Source: Aplysia californica
Taxonomy: Eukaryota > Mollusca > Gastropoda > Aplysiida > Aplysiidae
NCBI RefSeq assembly: GCF_000002075.1
Contig: NW_004797370.1
Coordinates: forward strand, 786,667-824,951
Reading direction: 5' to 3'
DNA: 38,285 bases
The translations under genes and the position numbers were made by a program. The notes beneath the pieces were generated by a model that searched no databases, was not told the DNA's origin, and worked only from the letters and a program-made list of their open reading frames with translations. Positions 19,757 to 30,090 of this stretch are shown here, piece by piece (position 1 is the first letter of the stretch; each line of letters begins with the position of its first letter).

Positions 19757-20158
19757 TACCACCCCCCAGGGTGGTGTCACTGACTGAAGTGTCTTTAGGC
19801 CCTTCCCAAAGGGGGGACATTAACCTGTTCTTATGCACAGTAGAATTGTAAATGGGCTGATTCATCAATGTCATGCTCATAACTGTGCCTGAACTGCAAC
19901 AGGGAACTGCTTCTTTTTCTTTCCTAATCCTTCCTATCGTCATTTTTCCTTCACTTCTTTTGTATGTTTGTCTCACTCTTGTGACCCTCTATTTCCGGGA
20001 TGACTTGACAGTCGAAGCAGACTTTGTGCTGTTGAAGCTAGAGAGATGAACAGAGTAAGCCTGATTCCCTGTAAAGACTTCTCTGTTGGCATCCACCCCT
20101 TGGCGCTCATATGACCGTATGCAGTTGCGAACGCCATAAAAACTCTACTAAAATTGAC
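19757..20158 (+). repeat. C-family SINE, full length
   Basis: ACCACCCCCCAGGGTGGTGT through AGTAGAATTGTAAATGGGCT to the tail GGCGCTC and GCGAACGCCATAAAAAC. Confidence 0.85.
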
Positions 20159-20219
20159 CTTTACCTCGCTGAGTTTGCTGCACCTCTGTGCCTGATCTCC
20201 TTTGGGTGGTTGCTAATTA

Positions 20220-20409
20220 CAGACAAACCTGCTATAATGGCCACCATTCCAAGACAATCACCTGTACAAACGACAACTTCCCACTTCCTCCCTTGTGTTT
20301 TAAAAAAATATATTATAATGACACTGCTTAAGATGTTTACCTGTCTTTGACGACCACTTTTCTCCTCATCAGTGTGAGTGAGTGGCCATATCAGATAATT
20401 TCGATTCTG
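20220..20409. mobile_element. TA-flanked MITE
   Basis: The left end is CAGACAAACCTGCTATAATG then GCCACC; the right end on the other strand is CAGAATCGAAATTATCTGAT then ATGGCCAC. TA lies on both sides (20218-20219, 20410-20411). It is 190 bp and resembles the element at 1801. Confidence 0.6.
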
Positions 20410-20744
20410 TATGCCAATGCATACGTAAGGGTATATTTAGTGCACAGAAGGGAAAATTGTCATATTTTGGCATACACTTATTTCCATTAAATTAGTTTAC
20501 AGCTTGAGGCACAAATTTGTTGGTCAGTTTCTTCAAAATTTAGATTTATAAAAGGCACTTTCTGGTTAGATTGTATAGCTTCTGATCCATCCACATACCT
20601 TAATCTTTTACCTGACTTAATATTGGTAATTTTTGTACTTATTAGTTGGTCAATATTTTAGTTTATCCCACACCCTTTTTTTCAAACTCATAATGAGTAA
20701 TTAATAAGAATTAACAAGTATCTCTGTCTGCTATAATGTTGGGT

Positions 20745-20865
20745 CCTTACAGCCTCGGTTGGCCCTGTCAGGCAGGTTGAAAGCAGCCCTCCTGCTGTTT
20801 TATCTAAATGATTTAGAAGGTTCTTTGTGTCGATGGGGGCGTAAAATATCTACAATTTCAATTGA
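20745..20865 (+). repeat. D-family SINE body and tail
   Basis: CGGTTGGCCCTGTCAGGCAG, TGTGTCGATGGGGGCGTAAA and ATATCTACAATT. Confidence 0.7.
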
Positions 20866-21152
20866 AAACTACATGCGAAAAACAACAGTAACTGGTGATG
20901 TCACATGTTCCTACTTATTGAAAATTTAGATCCACACACTTCCTGTGTCTTTCATTTGTGTGGAATTCTTTTAAGTTTTTATATTCTACTGTTGTAATAT
21001 TCATTTAGAACTTATTTTAGACTGGTTGGTTTCATTTGTTTATGTCATCCTTGTGTCAGACAGTGGGGATTTGAAGAAGGACTATGGTTTGGACTTATCA
21101 GAGTTACCCCTGTAGTCTTCAGTTTCAATTGCAAGTTGTTGTCGTGCCTTAT

Positions 21153-21320
21153 TGGGCGGGTGGTTTAGTGTTTGCTCTGGTATGGTTTGTTCTTTTTTCC
21201 TATCAAACCTCTTTTGTCATTATCTCTCCTGTTTTTTGTTCGCATGTTACTCTCCAATAACTCCTCTAATCTTCAAGACCTGTATATGTTGCAAGCCCCG
21301 TAAAACACTTACTTATACAA
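21153..21320 (+). repeat. A-family SINE
   Basis: TGGGCGGGTGGTTTAGTG, CTCCAATAACTCCTCTAATC and CAAGCCCCGTAAAACACTTA; part of the hairpin loop is missing. Confidence 0.65.
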
Positions 21321-21481
21321 AAAAAAAAAGAGAAAACCTTATTCAGACTGCCTTCTGCATTTAAGTTTTAAGTTTGTAATTGCAACTGCCAATGGGTTTC
21401 CTCTTGGTGATCGAAATTGAGAATGATCTTTTAACCTTCTATGTAGTTCTCAGGTTTCATAGATTTTCTTTTGATCTTTAG

Positions 21482-21584
21482 TGCCAGGTCAAGGACGTTA
21501 CCCATCTCAGTTCCAGTACCGGCCCCACGCCCTATTCTCAACTCCAGACCAAGAGAGTCAGTGTCAGATGATGAAGAGGAAGCA
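21482..21584 (+). CDS. GAB1: GAB-family docking protein, Pro-rich and acidic-Ser exon
   Basis: Entered in phase 2, the exon reads ARSRTLPISVPVPAPRPILN and then SRPRESVSDDEEEA. The SRPRESVSDDEEE part corresponds to the SPRPDSVHSTTSSSDSHDSEE region upstream of the C-terminal tyrosines in GAB1; SVSDDEEE also looks like a casein kinase 2 site. The acceptor is GATCTTTAG ending at 21481 and the donor is GTAAGT at 21585. It leaves in phase 0. The reverse-strand open frame over 21431-21649 is a shadow. Confidence 0.82.
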
Positions 21585-22470
21585 GTAAGTACCATAATAT
21601 TGTCTGCAAGCTCTTCAAACATACTAATACTAAGCTCCGAAAGCAACATTTTTCAGGAAAAAGAAAGAATTGTTCAACTCTTGTACAATTTAATCTGCAT
21701 TATGTATTTTTCTCTTGCTTTTTTTTTTCAAAATTTAAAATATGAATTTCAACAAAATATTTTTTGAGCAAATGCAACTCATACCGCAGATGAAAAACCT
21801 TGGAATAAAAAAAAATTAATTAATTTGGGGTTAAGTTATTCTACAACAGCTGGCTGATGATATGTCAGCTGTTTGTGACTTTTAAGTCTTTTTGTTCTCT
21901 GTCTGAGGTCATAGATTACACTTGGGAACTTGTGCTTTTAGCTAACGTAGATGATTGGAGGGCGTCACTGGTAGGTCTTACTTCTTTACTGTCCCTCTTT
22001 TATTTCTGAATATCTTTCAAGCTTTTTTTCAGTACTGAATGGCCATTATTGTAGAACTGTGCATCTCTATACTTAAAAGAATCACTTTAAAAAATTTTTT
22101 TAACGCTCATATTAACTTTTCCCCAACTTTAAATGACTGTTACATGTTTCGATGTGTTTCTTCCCTTTTGAAAAAGTCTAATAGGTTTTGTTATAGTTGT
22201 TCTCAGATCGGCCTAATTTCTAGATGAATGTAGGTTCTTGAAATTGTCTGGATTTTGCCTGACTTTAGACTGATCGTTGAAAAGATGCTGCATTTTATAT
22301 AAAAACTGTCTTGATACAAGATGGATCAAACAAAATTACCCAAAAATTTATAGTTCCCACACTGATTTCTAGGACGGTTATGGGGTAGGAAAGTTCAGGA
22401 TTTTTTTTGTGGCTAGTTGGCATCTGTGTTTGCTTTATAACTCCGGTCCCTGTTCTTTCTCCGCCCTCAG
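21585..22470 (+). other. Intron before the terminal exon
   Basis: It is bounded by GTAAGT and GCCCTCAG. It contains one B SINE (21954-22085) and AT-rich DNA, with no exon seen. Confidence 0.75.
21954..22085 (+). repeat. B-family SINE
   Basis: TTGGAGGGCGTCACTGGTAG, CTTACTTCTTTACTGTCCC and TACTGAATGGCCATTATTGT. Confidence 0.7.
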
Positions 22471-22761
22471 ACACATCACCCAATCAGCTTGCTCCACTCG
22501 ATGCCTGTGCCCGCTGAGCCGGATGGAGAGCTCAAGTACATCGACATCGACCTGGCCGTGCCGCACTCTGGTCAGGACACCCCCAGAGCCTCCCAGGGCC
22601 ACCGACACAGCCATGCCCACACCAACGTGCACAGCCACACGGAGCGGGCCAAAGAGTCGGCTACCGAGTACCGGGAAATTGACTTTCTCAAGACGCAGGC
22701 TCTTAGCGAGGCCAAGAAGGTCAAGGAGAAAGAGCGGCAGAATGACGACCACAATGGATAA
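22471..22761 (+). CDS. GAB1: GAB-family docking protein, C-terminal exon with paired tyrosine motifs
   Basis: The exon starts THHPISLLHSMPVPAEPDGE in phase 0 after CCGCCCTCAG and ends at TAA 22759-22761. Two tyrosine motifs are visible: YIDIDL at 22537-22554 and YREIDF at 22669-22686, 44 residues apart. Human GAB1 has VEYLDLDL and VDYVVVD as its bisphosphorylated SHP2-docking pair, with QQKTLALKS after the second; here FLKTQALSEAKK follows the second. The pair recruits and opens the phosphatase SHP2 in the known family. Between them is a His-rich run (GHRHSHAHTNVHSH, 22597-22638). The C-terminus is a charged KKVKEKERQNDDHNG. Overlapping open frames exist on both strands because the exon is GC-rich, but the GAB frame is the conserved one. 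Confidence 0.9.
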   Translation, partial: THHPISLLHSMPVPAEPDGELKYIDIDLAVPHSGQDTPRASQGHRHSHAHTNVHSHTERAKESATEYREIDFLKTQALSEAKKVKEKERQNDDHNG

Positions 22762-23098
22762 AAAAATCATGGCAGAAGTAATCTTGTTTTGTTCCACGTT
22801 GCTGCTGTGGTACTGAACCCGAAGTCGCTCTCTCCCGGCCCCTTAATGAAAACGTTACATTTGTAACTACGCCTTTCTTCTCCTTCACCTACCTCCTCTT
22901 TCATTTTGTCCACATCCTGCTGTCTCATCCTTTACCCTCCTTTTCTCCTTCTGCTTTTATATTTTTTAAATTTCTCGCTGCTTTAAAAAATTTTTTATTT
23001 TATTATATTTTTTTACCTATTTTTCTCCTCCTTCTACTACTGCTACTACCTCTGCCTCCTTTTTTTCTTCTCCTACGACTACTCTCTACTCTTCCTCC

Positions 23099-23126
23099 CG
23101 ACATTCCTCGAAGCTCCGGAATGTCG
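23099..23126 (+). other. Perfect hairpin in the 3' UTR
   Basis: CGACATTCC and GGAATGTCG form a 9-bp perfect stem around a 10-base loop, directly after the long pyrimidine tract. It could be an RNA structural element; the function is unknown. Confidence 0.4.
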
Positions 23127-23954
23127 TCCATTGTCTTCTACAAAATGCTTTGTTGCACTCTTTGACTTGGGGCCTGTGATTGAGTTGCTTCCCCCCTGCC
23201 TACTTTGACTACCACGGAGGTCGGAATATTCTCCCACCCCCCCATCCCCCCTGAGATTTCAGACCCCACTGGAGTTTACTTAAGCCAATAATCGTAATGA
23301 CCTAAACATCCTCCTGTGTGAGTTCGGCTACAGGTTGCTGAGTTCTCTCGTCGAGTAGTCTGGTCATAGACTCATCATCAGAGCAACAGTCAGTGCATGA
23401 GGAGTTGGTTCCATCAAAAGTGAGCGAAAGACTCAAAAAGCTTTAAGGGGAGGTTGGAACAATTTTTTAACCCCTCCTCACTGCCTACTCGAGACTTTTG
23501 GGCTTTGTGGCCGAATTATGGAATAGGCTAGCCGTGAAGGAGTTTACGGGATCTTTACGTTCCTTTGAATGTGAAAGAAAGATTCACTCAACATCTCTTG
23601 AGAACCGGAAAGGGCAAGGACAACATGATCCAAGAGAAGAGGAAACCTAATAGATGAACTAAGAGGAGGAAGTGTTTCAGGAAAAAGGAGACCTGACAGC
23701 AAAGCATTTTGTGCCGGAGATAAACGACTGTGGCTTCTTGTTTTCTAAGCTGGAGAGAGCAGCACAGTGTTGCGTGGGATAACATATTTTAAAAATCAGC
23801 AACCAGACAACAACAGATTTCACATATGGAATCAGTATCACGTTTCAAGAATAGAGCTATGCTGGTTTTTGGGGGTGTCTTTTAATTAATATTTGTTTTT
23901 CATGTTTATGTCTTTATTTTAGTCCCCAAGTCATCTCAAGTCTGTTAACCAGCA

Positions 23955-24165
23955 TCTGTGGTATATCAGTCAGGCTCTTTGCTGTCATGTGCAGAAGACT
24001 TGATTCCCACAAGTGGAGGATTTTTATAGAGTATAATCTCTGTCTGTCGGAGGGGATATTGTATCCCTCTTCAGTGCGGCTTGGCCCTGACAGGCAGGGT
24101 CAGAGCAAGCCGCCTCCTAAATGATGTCAATCCTGTCAATGAGGGCGTAAAATTTATACAATTAT
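23955..24165 (+). repeat. D-family SINE, full length
   Basis: Head TCAGTCAGGCTCTTTGCTGT and GCAGAAGACTTGATTCCCAC; body ATTGTATCCCTCTTCAGTGC and TTGGCCCTGACAGGCAGG; tail CGCCTCCTAAATGATG and GAGGGCGTAAAATTTA. It is the best D reference copy. Confidence 0.8.
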
Positions 24166-24412
24166 TTTTTCAAGTATGTTTTGTTTTGCTTTTATGGTTA
24201 CACTGCTTGTTTTTGATAATTGTGTCATAGTTCATCTGATGTAGTCTGGTATTTGCATCAAATGTATGCATTTATAAACACACACACACACGTGCGCATT
24301 AGTAAGTAGTCATCTTTACATGCTTGTTCTGTTCATGTATGGTTGGTAACCTTTTTTTTTCTCGACAACCTGTTTCATCACTCCACCATAAAGTAGATTG
24401 TCAATGTCGGAC

Positions 24413-24418
24413 AATAAA
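24413..24418 (+). promoter_or_regulatory. Candidate polyadenylation signal
   Basis: This is the first canonical AATAAA I noticed after the stop codon, with a G/T-rich stretch about 65 bases downstream (24482-24505). It is the best guess for the end of the GAB-like transcript. Other AATAAA hexamers occur further downstream, for example 24545-24550. Confidence 0.3.
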
Positions 24419-24589
24419 ATAATAGATAATTTTAGATCATAACCTCAAACTTTGATTGATCTCGTGGGGGGAAAGGGGAAATTTGGTTTGCAGTGGTGTA
24501 ATATATTATACAGATACATGATGCATAAATACTTAAATATGTTCAATAAATACATAGGGATATAGATACATATGTACTGAAACGTACCG

Positions 24590-24771
24590 ATACTATTGCT
24601 GGTTGCCACTGCAGTGCCCCGTCCAACCTGCCCACGGAGAAAAGTTTACATCTTAGACAGGTGGTCCTCATGGACAATATCATTATAATGTCGAAAAAAA
24701 TACGAGGTGGAAAGTGGTTGTTTATATAGGTGATTGTCTTGCACAGGTAGCTGTTGAAGTAGGTTCGACTG
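24590..24771 (-). mobile_element. MITE remnant related to the 1801 element
   Basis: The right end on the reverse strand starts CAGTCGAACCTACTTCAACA and continues with GACAATCACCTATATAAACA and GACCACCTGTCTAAGATG, like the elements at 1801 and 20220. The left end is unclear. Confidence 0.4.
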
Positions 24772-24881
24772 TGATTTTTAAAAAAATGCTTGTTTAACTT
24801 TCTGTTGCATTTCCCAAAATACAAATAGTTATCCTGCCCATGTGTTCTTTTCTTTGCAATGTTCAGCTGGTTCATATATAT

Positions 24882-25133
24882 ATATGTGAGTTGTGCTGAC
24901 AAAATGAGTTATTTTTCACAATCCAGGAATGGAGATATCAGCTGAAAATTGACACCTGGCACGGGGGTCAGTTTTATTGATTTTCAGTTGATGCCGTATT
25001 GTTCAAGTCTATTGGGTCTTTAATTATTTCATACTTACAAATTGTACCAGCTCCACCTATAAAGTTGATGTATCAATTTCCATAGAGTTAAAATCCGAGA
25101 AGTAACTCATTTTGTCAGCACACCTCACATATG
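24882..25133. mobile_element. MITE with about 33-bp inverted ends
   Basis: The left end is ATGTGAGTTGTGCTGACAAA then ATGAGTTATTTTTC; the right end on the other strand is ATGTGAGGTGTGCTGACAAA then ATGAGTTACTTCTC. About 250 bp with no coding. The family is not recognised and the target duplication is ambiguous in the AT-rich flanks. Confidence 0.65.
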
Positions 25134-26218
25134 TAGTTTAATCACTTCTATTACAATTTCACATTTCATTTCATCATACGTACAATACTTTTTAGAGGGT
25201 ATCGTTTCAAAACTTTTGTTTCCAATTCCAAAGCTTGCTGTCTCCTGATTCACGAGTCATCATAATATCTCTCAAAGTGTTAATCCTCAATGTGATCAAG
25301 TGCGTAGTCCCGAATATTATCAACCAAGCCATATGTATTTAAGCAAAGGTCTTTTTGTTGTTATTTGTTTTTATGTTGAAATAATGGCTTAATAACCGCT
25401 TGGTTACGTGTATGGCGACTTGGGAAGTCCAGGCTGGCACTGATTTTTGGGGGGATTTTTTTCATGTCACTGTTTCCCCTATATACCACTTAAAGATCTT
25501 TGAAATATTTCTATCTTTGACGGGGTTAAACTCATTTTAAGTGAGGTATCTTCTGGCTTGCAACTCGAAGAAAATTGTCTTTCATTGGGTAGTTGCTGAA
25601 AATTTATATAAAATAAAGTTCTTTCTGAATTGAAATGTGGAGAAAACAAGCATTCAAATCATTTTGTTAGTTACTTATCAGGTGGATTGTTGGATGGAGA
25701 ATCTGGCAGAGCTCACTAGCACTTGAATTTTTTTTTTTTATGTGAAGACAAATAAATGAGATAAATATAAAGAAAGAAAGTATATCTTGGGACAGTCTTA
25801 AAAAATTTTTTTTTTCTTTTTAAATCAGGCGTTGTCATTACAAGTTTTGGATTGAAAGATAGATGAAAGAAATAAAAGCAATATGAATTCTGACAGAGAT
25901 AATATCAGTGTTAAGTGGTTTTCGGGCTACGTCTCAGATTACGCCTTTTCATCTTCCAACTGGACTTCCCAGGCTTCCTCACAGAGAATGTGTGCTGTTT
26001 TTGTGGTCTTAAGGTTAAATCTACTTAATGTAATATTTGTTTATTAACTTCACTGCTCACATGGTCCGCTTGTAGCATTACTGCCTAGGTACTATAATTT
26101 TATGTTGGTAAATGCTGATTACAACTGGCTGTTCCTCATGTTTGAGACTCTTCGAGGCCATAACCAGTGGTGAAATAATATTTCGGCACCAGTTTGTTTT
26201 TCTTAAATGTGATATAAT

Positions 26219-26355
26219 ATGAGTGGGTGGCTGGAGAATGCCACCTGTGGGTTCTACTTTTTTACTTTCCGTCTGATGTTTCTGTCCGTCTGTATTTCTT
26301 TTGCCTGCAAGAAGCAACTGTTATCGCGTCGATATGCTTGTCTTTACCCAACTTG
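26219..26355 (+). repeat. B-family SINE
   Basis: GTGGGTGGCTGGAGAATGCC, TTCCGTCTGATGTTTCTGTC and TTATCGCGTCGATATGCTTG. Confidence 0.65.
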
Positions 26356-26524
26356 ACAGAGGTTGTATTGAAAATGGATTTGTGGCAGAAAAGCGTAAGT
26401 TGACGTCAGTTCTTTGATCAGTCCCAATTTTTTTTTTCCGTCACACCAGTAATATTAGCATTAGCAGGAGGAGTGTCATTGTTACTTTGATTGTTCAAAT
26501 AACCTTCTACGTTACTGTTGTTCA

Positions 26525-26725
26525 TGATGTTGCAGCTCTTCACAGTGGCTTGGAGAAGACTTGAGTCCCAATTCCCACCATGGGAGATTTTTTTTCTTGA
26601 GTATCTGTCTGTCGGCAGGGACATTATATCTCTTTCTTCCGTGGGCGACCCTAAGAGGCAGGATTGAAACAGCTTTCCTCTTAAATGTGATTTCAATAGT
26701 GTTGATAAGCGCATTCAACTTTTTT
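26525..26725 (+). repeat. D-family SINE
   Basis: AGAAGACTTGAGTCCCAATT, TGAGTATCTGTCTGTCGGCA, AGGCAGGATTGAAACAGC and AATAGTGTTGATAAGCGC. Confidence 0.7.
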
Positions 26726-26965
26726 TTTCTCAGTATTGCAAGGAGTCAAATACTGGTGTCTCTAGTGTAATGTTACAAAGACTGAGTTCATTTCTCTCGG
26801 CTGAAAGGGAAAGATGTTTCTCAGATCGCTGTTATGAGCATGTCGAAAAGTTCTTTCTAGAACTGAGTTGAGTTGAGTTTTATTTTTTCATATAAGAGTT
26901 TTTTGTTAATTTTTGACTTTTTGTTATTCCTAAACTCTTTCATTGCCTGATCTATTTTTTAAAAG

Positions 26966-27372
26966 TTTTTAATGGAGTTTTAACGGCGCTCTCAACTGCG
27001 TACGGTCATATGAGTGCCAAAGGGTGGATGTCAACAGAGAAGTGCGAACATGGAATCAGCCTTACTCTGCTCACCCCTCTATCTTCAACAGCACGAAGTC
27101 TGCTTTGACTATCAAGGCACCCCGGAAATAGCGGGTCACGAGTGTGACAAACATACAAAAGAAGTAGAGGAAAAATTTAGATAGTAAGGATAAGGAAAGA
27201 AAAAGTAGCTGTTTGCTGTTGCAGTTTAGGCACTGTTAAGAGTATGACATTGATGAATCAGCCCATTTACAATTCTACTGTGCATGAGACCGTGTTAATG
27301 TCCCCCCTTTGGGAATGGCCTTAAGATTAAGACCCTTCAGCCTCTAGCAACGCCCCAAAGGGGGGGGGGGGT
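26966..27372 (-). repeat. C-family SINE, reverse orientation
   Basis: On the reverse strand it reads GGCCATTCCCAAAGGGGGGA, CAGTAGAATTGTAAATGGGC, TTTGTATGTTTGTCACACTC and the tail GAGCGCCGTTAAAACTCC. It lies downstream of the coding region. Confidence 0.85.
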
Positions 27373-27678
27373 AATCTGCCAGGTCTGATCAAGACTATAA
27401 TCCAACCCAGAGGACATGAGTAGGTTCTTGTTTGGCAGTGTTAGGGATAAGTATTGAATGTGAGGACATATGATGGCCATATGTAAATCTCAGAGAAGGT
27501 TGAACTAGTCCCAAGTGGTCTGGATGCTTTTAGCGTTTAGTGGTTTTGTTTTGTAATCAATGTTGTCAAAGTTATATGTTTTGTGTCTTATAAAACTCAG
27601 CCTGAGGTGGACAAAGGAGTTTAGTTCTTTCACTCATGTCAAGATGGTCTTAACTAAGACACGTTGCATTTTGGAATA

Positions 27679-28517
27679 CAGTAAAACTTTGTTTTACATA
27701 CCACCCTCCGTTATACTGCCAGCCACGCTAACCACCAGGATTTGCTATTGTATGAAAAGGAACGCTTTTATATAAACCTAGTATTTGTACCTTTACATTG
27801 TACCACCACCGAATTAGCTGCCAGAGGTAGGCCTACATTCTACACACCGTGCACGGCACCCACTCAGGGGCTGCTTGATAATATGTATACCGCATACATC
27901 TCTGCGAGCTCGATTTCTAGAGATTGTCGATTTTCTCCTAATTTTCGTTGATTTTGACAATGTTATCATTTTAGGACTATGGCCAATATTAATTAAAAAA
28001 AGGAAAAAAAGAAATTGGAACGAAGTTTTAAAATCGCCTGCAGAGACTTCAAAGGAACTGTGCTATCTAAACCTTCCAGCAAAATATATAGCGTCACCAG
28101 GTATCAGCCCAATGCCCTAAATGCTGGCAGGTGCCCATAAGTCCTCTATATTGTGAGGACTTATGCTCATAGTAATAGGTATAAAGCGGCACGAGGACGG
28201 ACGAGTACAATGTGTTGAGTAAAAATTAAAAATAAGTCTACAGAGTCCTTGACACATAGCTTCTGATCATAGCTTTTTTCTATTTTGAAGTTGCTTGAAG
28301 TTCAGCTGGAGCTGTACTTGTAATTAGTTACTACTTATTTTTTAGCTGCGCAAGACAGATCTAGATGAGGTAAGACTGGCCACAGTTTGTCTCTAGTTCT
28401 TCCAGTCTACTACTTGTCAAGATGACTATCGGTGGTATCCTGTTGTTATATAACTATCCCCGCTGTACCGCCACTTTATGCTTGTCCCAGGGTAGGGGGT
28501 AGAACGAGGTTTGACTA
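27679..28517. mobile_element. TA-flanked element with pogo-like ends (839 bp)
   Basis: The left end is CAGTAAAACTTTGTTTTACA then TACCACC; the right end on the other strand is TAGTCAAACCTCGTTCTACC then CCCTACC. TA lies on both sides (27677-27678, 28518-28519). CAGTcaAACCTCGTT-type ends are typical of pogo/Tigger-like elements. No transposase frame was seen. Confidence 0.5.
28136..28165. repeat. Perfect 11-bp hairpin
   Basis: CATAAGTCCTC and GAGGACTTATG pair perfectly around an 8-base loop, inside the pogo-like element. Confidence 0.6.
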
Positions 28518-28839
28518 TATTTAACAGGAAAGTTACTAATCAAAAGTTTATAGTGAGCCGATTGTAAGTTTAATACGTGCTGTTGAGATTCTTTAGAAAT
28601 AATTGAAAGTGCCATACAGGTTGACTTAATGTGAGGACTGTGTGTTTGTTATAGATGTTCAGAGTGGTGTGAGTATCGTAACAAAGAAGTATATAGGTAT
28701 GCTTAGATTTTGGAGACTATCCTGAAAATCATGACCTGATCCCAACTTTGTTTAAAACAAAAGCTTTTTGAAGACCTTAAAGAGCACTTACCTTTTTACT
28801 GTAGAAGATTTCTGTTAAGAGAATAATATCAGATCTCTC

Positions 28840-28912
28840 AGTTTTTGAAGCAGCCCACCTCCTAAATGTTCGAAATAGCTGTCAGTGAGAGCCTAAAACA
28901 TTTCTAACGACA
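28840..28912 (+). repeat. D-type tail
   Basis: AGCAGCCCACCTCCTAAATG then GTGAGAGCCTAAAACATTTC. Confidence 0.5.
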
Positions 28913-29924
28913 GATTTTATTTTGCTGTCACATATGTGGTGTTAATACTTCCTCTTGTGCCAAGGTTTTGTGATTTGTTAGAATTTTGCAGACGATACTA
29001 AAAGATGTCCATCTTTCTGTAAATAAAAATGGTCTTTGCACTGGGAGGCAAAGTAGGAATGTTGGCACTCTAACTCAATAGAGTCGCACCAAAATTCAGC
29101 ACTTGATAGATTAGAGGCAATGAAAATGGGCATGCTTAACAACCGTGTCTTCAAGTTTTAGCAAAATGAATAGAAATTTGTTGAGCAAAATTAATCAGCC
29201 TCTCTGTTTGGCCTTTTGTCAATACTTTTCTTACTCCTCTTTCGGCTTTTACATTGTTTAGCTGATTTTCTGCAACAAATTGCCTTGCGATCCGATCAAT
29301 TTATCATGAAAGTGGCTGCCTCGACGCGGTATTTGCTTTCCTGGTGAAGACGATATCAATGAGGTCTTGCAGGATTATTTTAACGAGTAAGATCCAAAAG
29401 CCCAAAATTTTTAAAAAATGAAAGAAAACGATGCTTCTCGTAAAATTTTATAAAAGGTAAATCATATAAAGGTCAAAACCCCAGTAACCGTCGACTTGAA
29501 CGTCTTTCCAGTACATCACTTTCACTTTTTATGATAACAAAGTCAATGCAGACCCACTTGTAAGGCTTGCCCCCATACCATTACCTTCAACTAAAATGTT
29601 CACAAACACCACCGTACTACTAGTACTAGTCGATGGTCATCATTTATGCTCCTGTGCCATTTAGCTTCATTGAGGGAAATTGATGGAGTGAGAGAAGAAA
29701 TGAAAAATGTTTTTACTTGCATATTTTAATTGTTATAAAGGGTTTTATACTTCAGATGATATACTACTTGCCTTTTGAGCCCTAAAATCATACTGCTCGC
29801 TTGCATCAGATTTATTCACCGCATGCGGAGATGTGAAGGGTGAAGATAATATGTGTCTGGTTCCTAGGGTTAACTACTACTATATTTTCGTATGTGTACA
29901 TCCTGATCTCACCAACAGATGTGG

Positions 29925-30090
29925 TGTAACAAATAGGCGCTTTGCCGTAACGTGCAGGAAACCAGAGTTCTTTTATCAAGTCTCTTGGTCTCTCCGCTGG
30001 GATGTTGTATCCCTCCCGGGCGGGGTCAAAACCTGCTTCCCAGATGATCCAAATTGTGTCGATGGGGGTGTAAAAGCACTTACATAATTT
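29925..30090 (+). repeat. D-family SINE
   Basis: AATAGGCGCTTTGCCGTAAC, GATGTTGTATCCCTCCCGGG, CCAAATTGTGTCGATGGGGG and TGTAAAAGCACTTACA. The short open frames here are repeat sequence. Confidence 0.7.

Larger units (their letters stand above)
19461..21481 (+). other. Intron with C SINE, TA-flanked MITE, D and A SINEs
   Basis: It is bounded by GTGAGT and CTTTAG. 19461-19756 and 20412-20744 show nothing recognisable beyond AT-rich DNA. The A copy at 21153 ends about 160 bases before the acceptor. Confidence 0.72.
22762..24440 (+). other. Probable 3' UTR of the GAB-like gene
   Basis: This follows the stop codon. The first 350 bases are strongly pyrimidine-rich (22860-23100), then there is a 9-bp perfect hairpin (23099-23126) and about 800 bases of apparently unique sequence. 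A D SINE occupies 23955-24165. AATAAA at 24413-24418 is the best candidate signal, but the real end could lie elsewhere. Confidence 0.45.

Noticed and set aside
22435-22797. Reverse-strand open frame of 120 codons
   Set aside because: It lies opposite the conserved C-terminal GAB exon and reflects its GC-rich codons.
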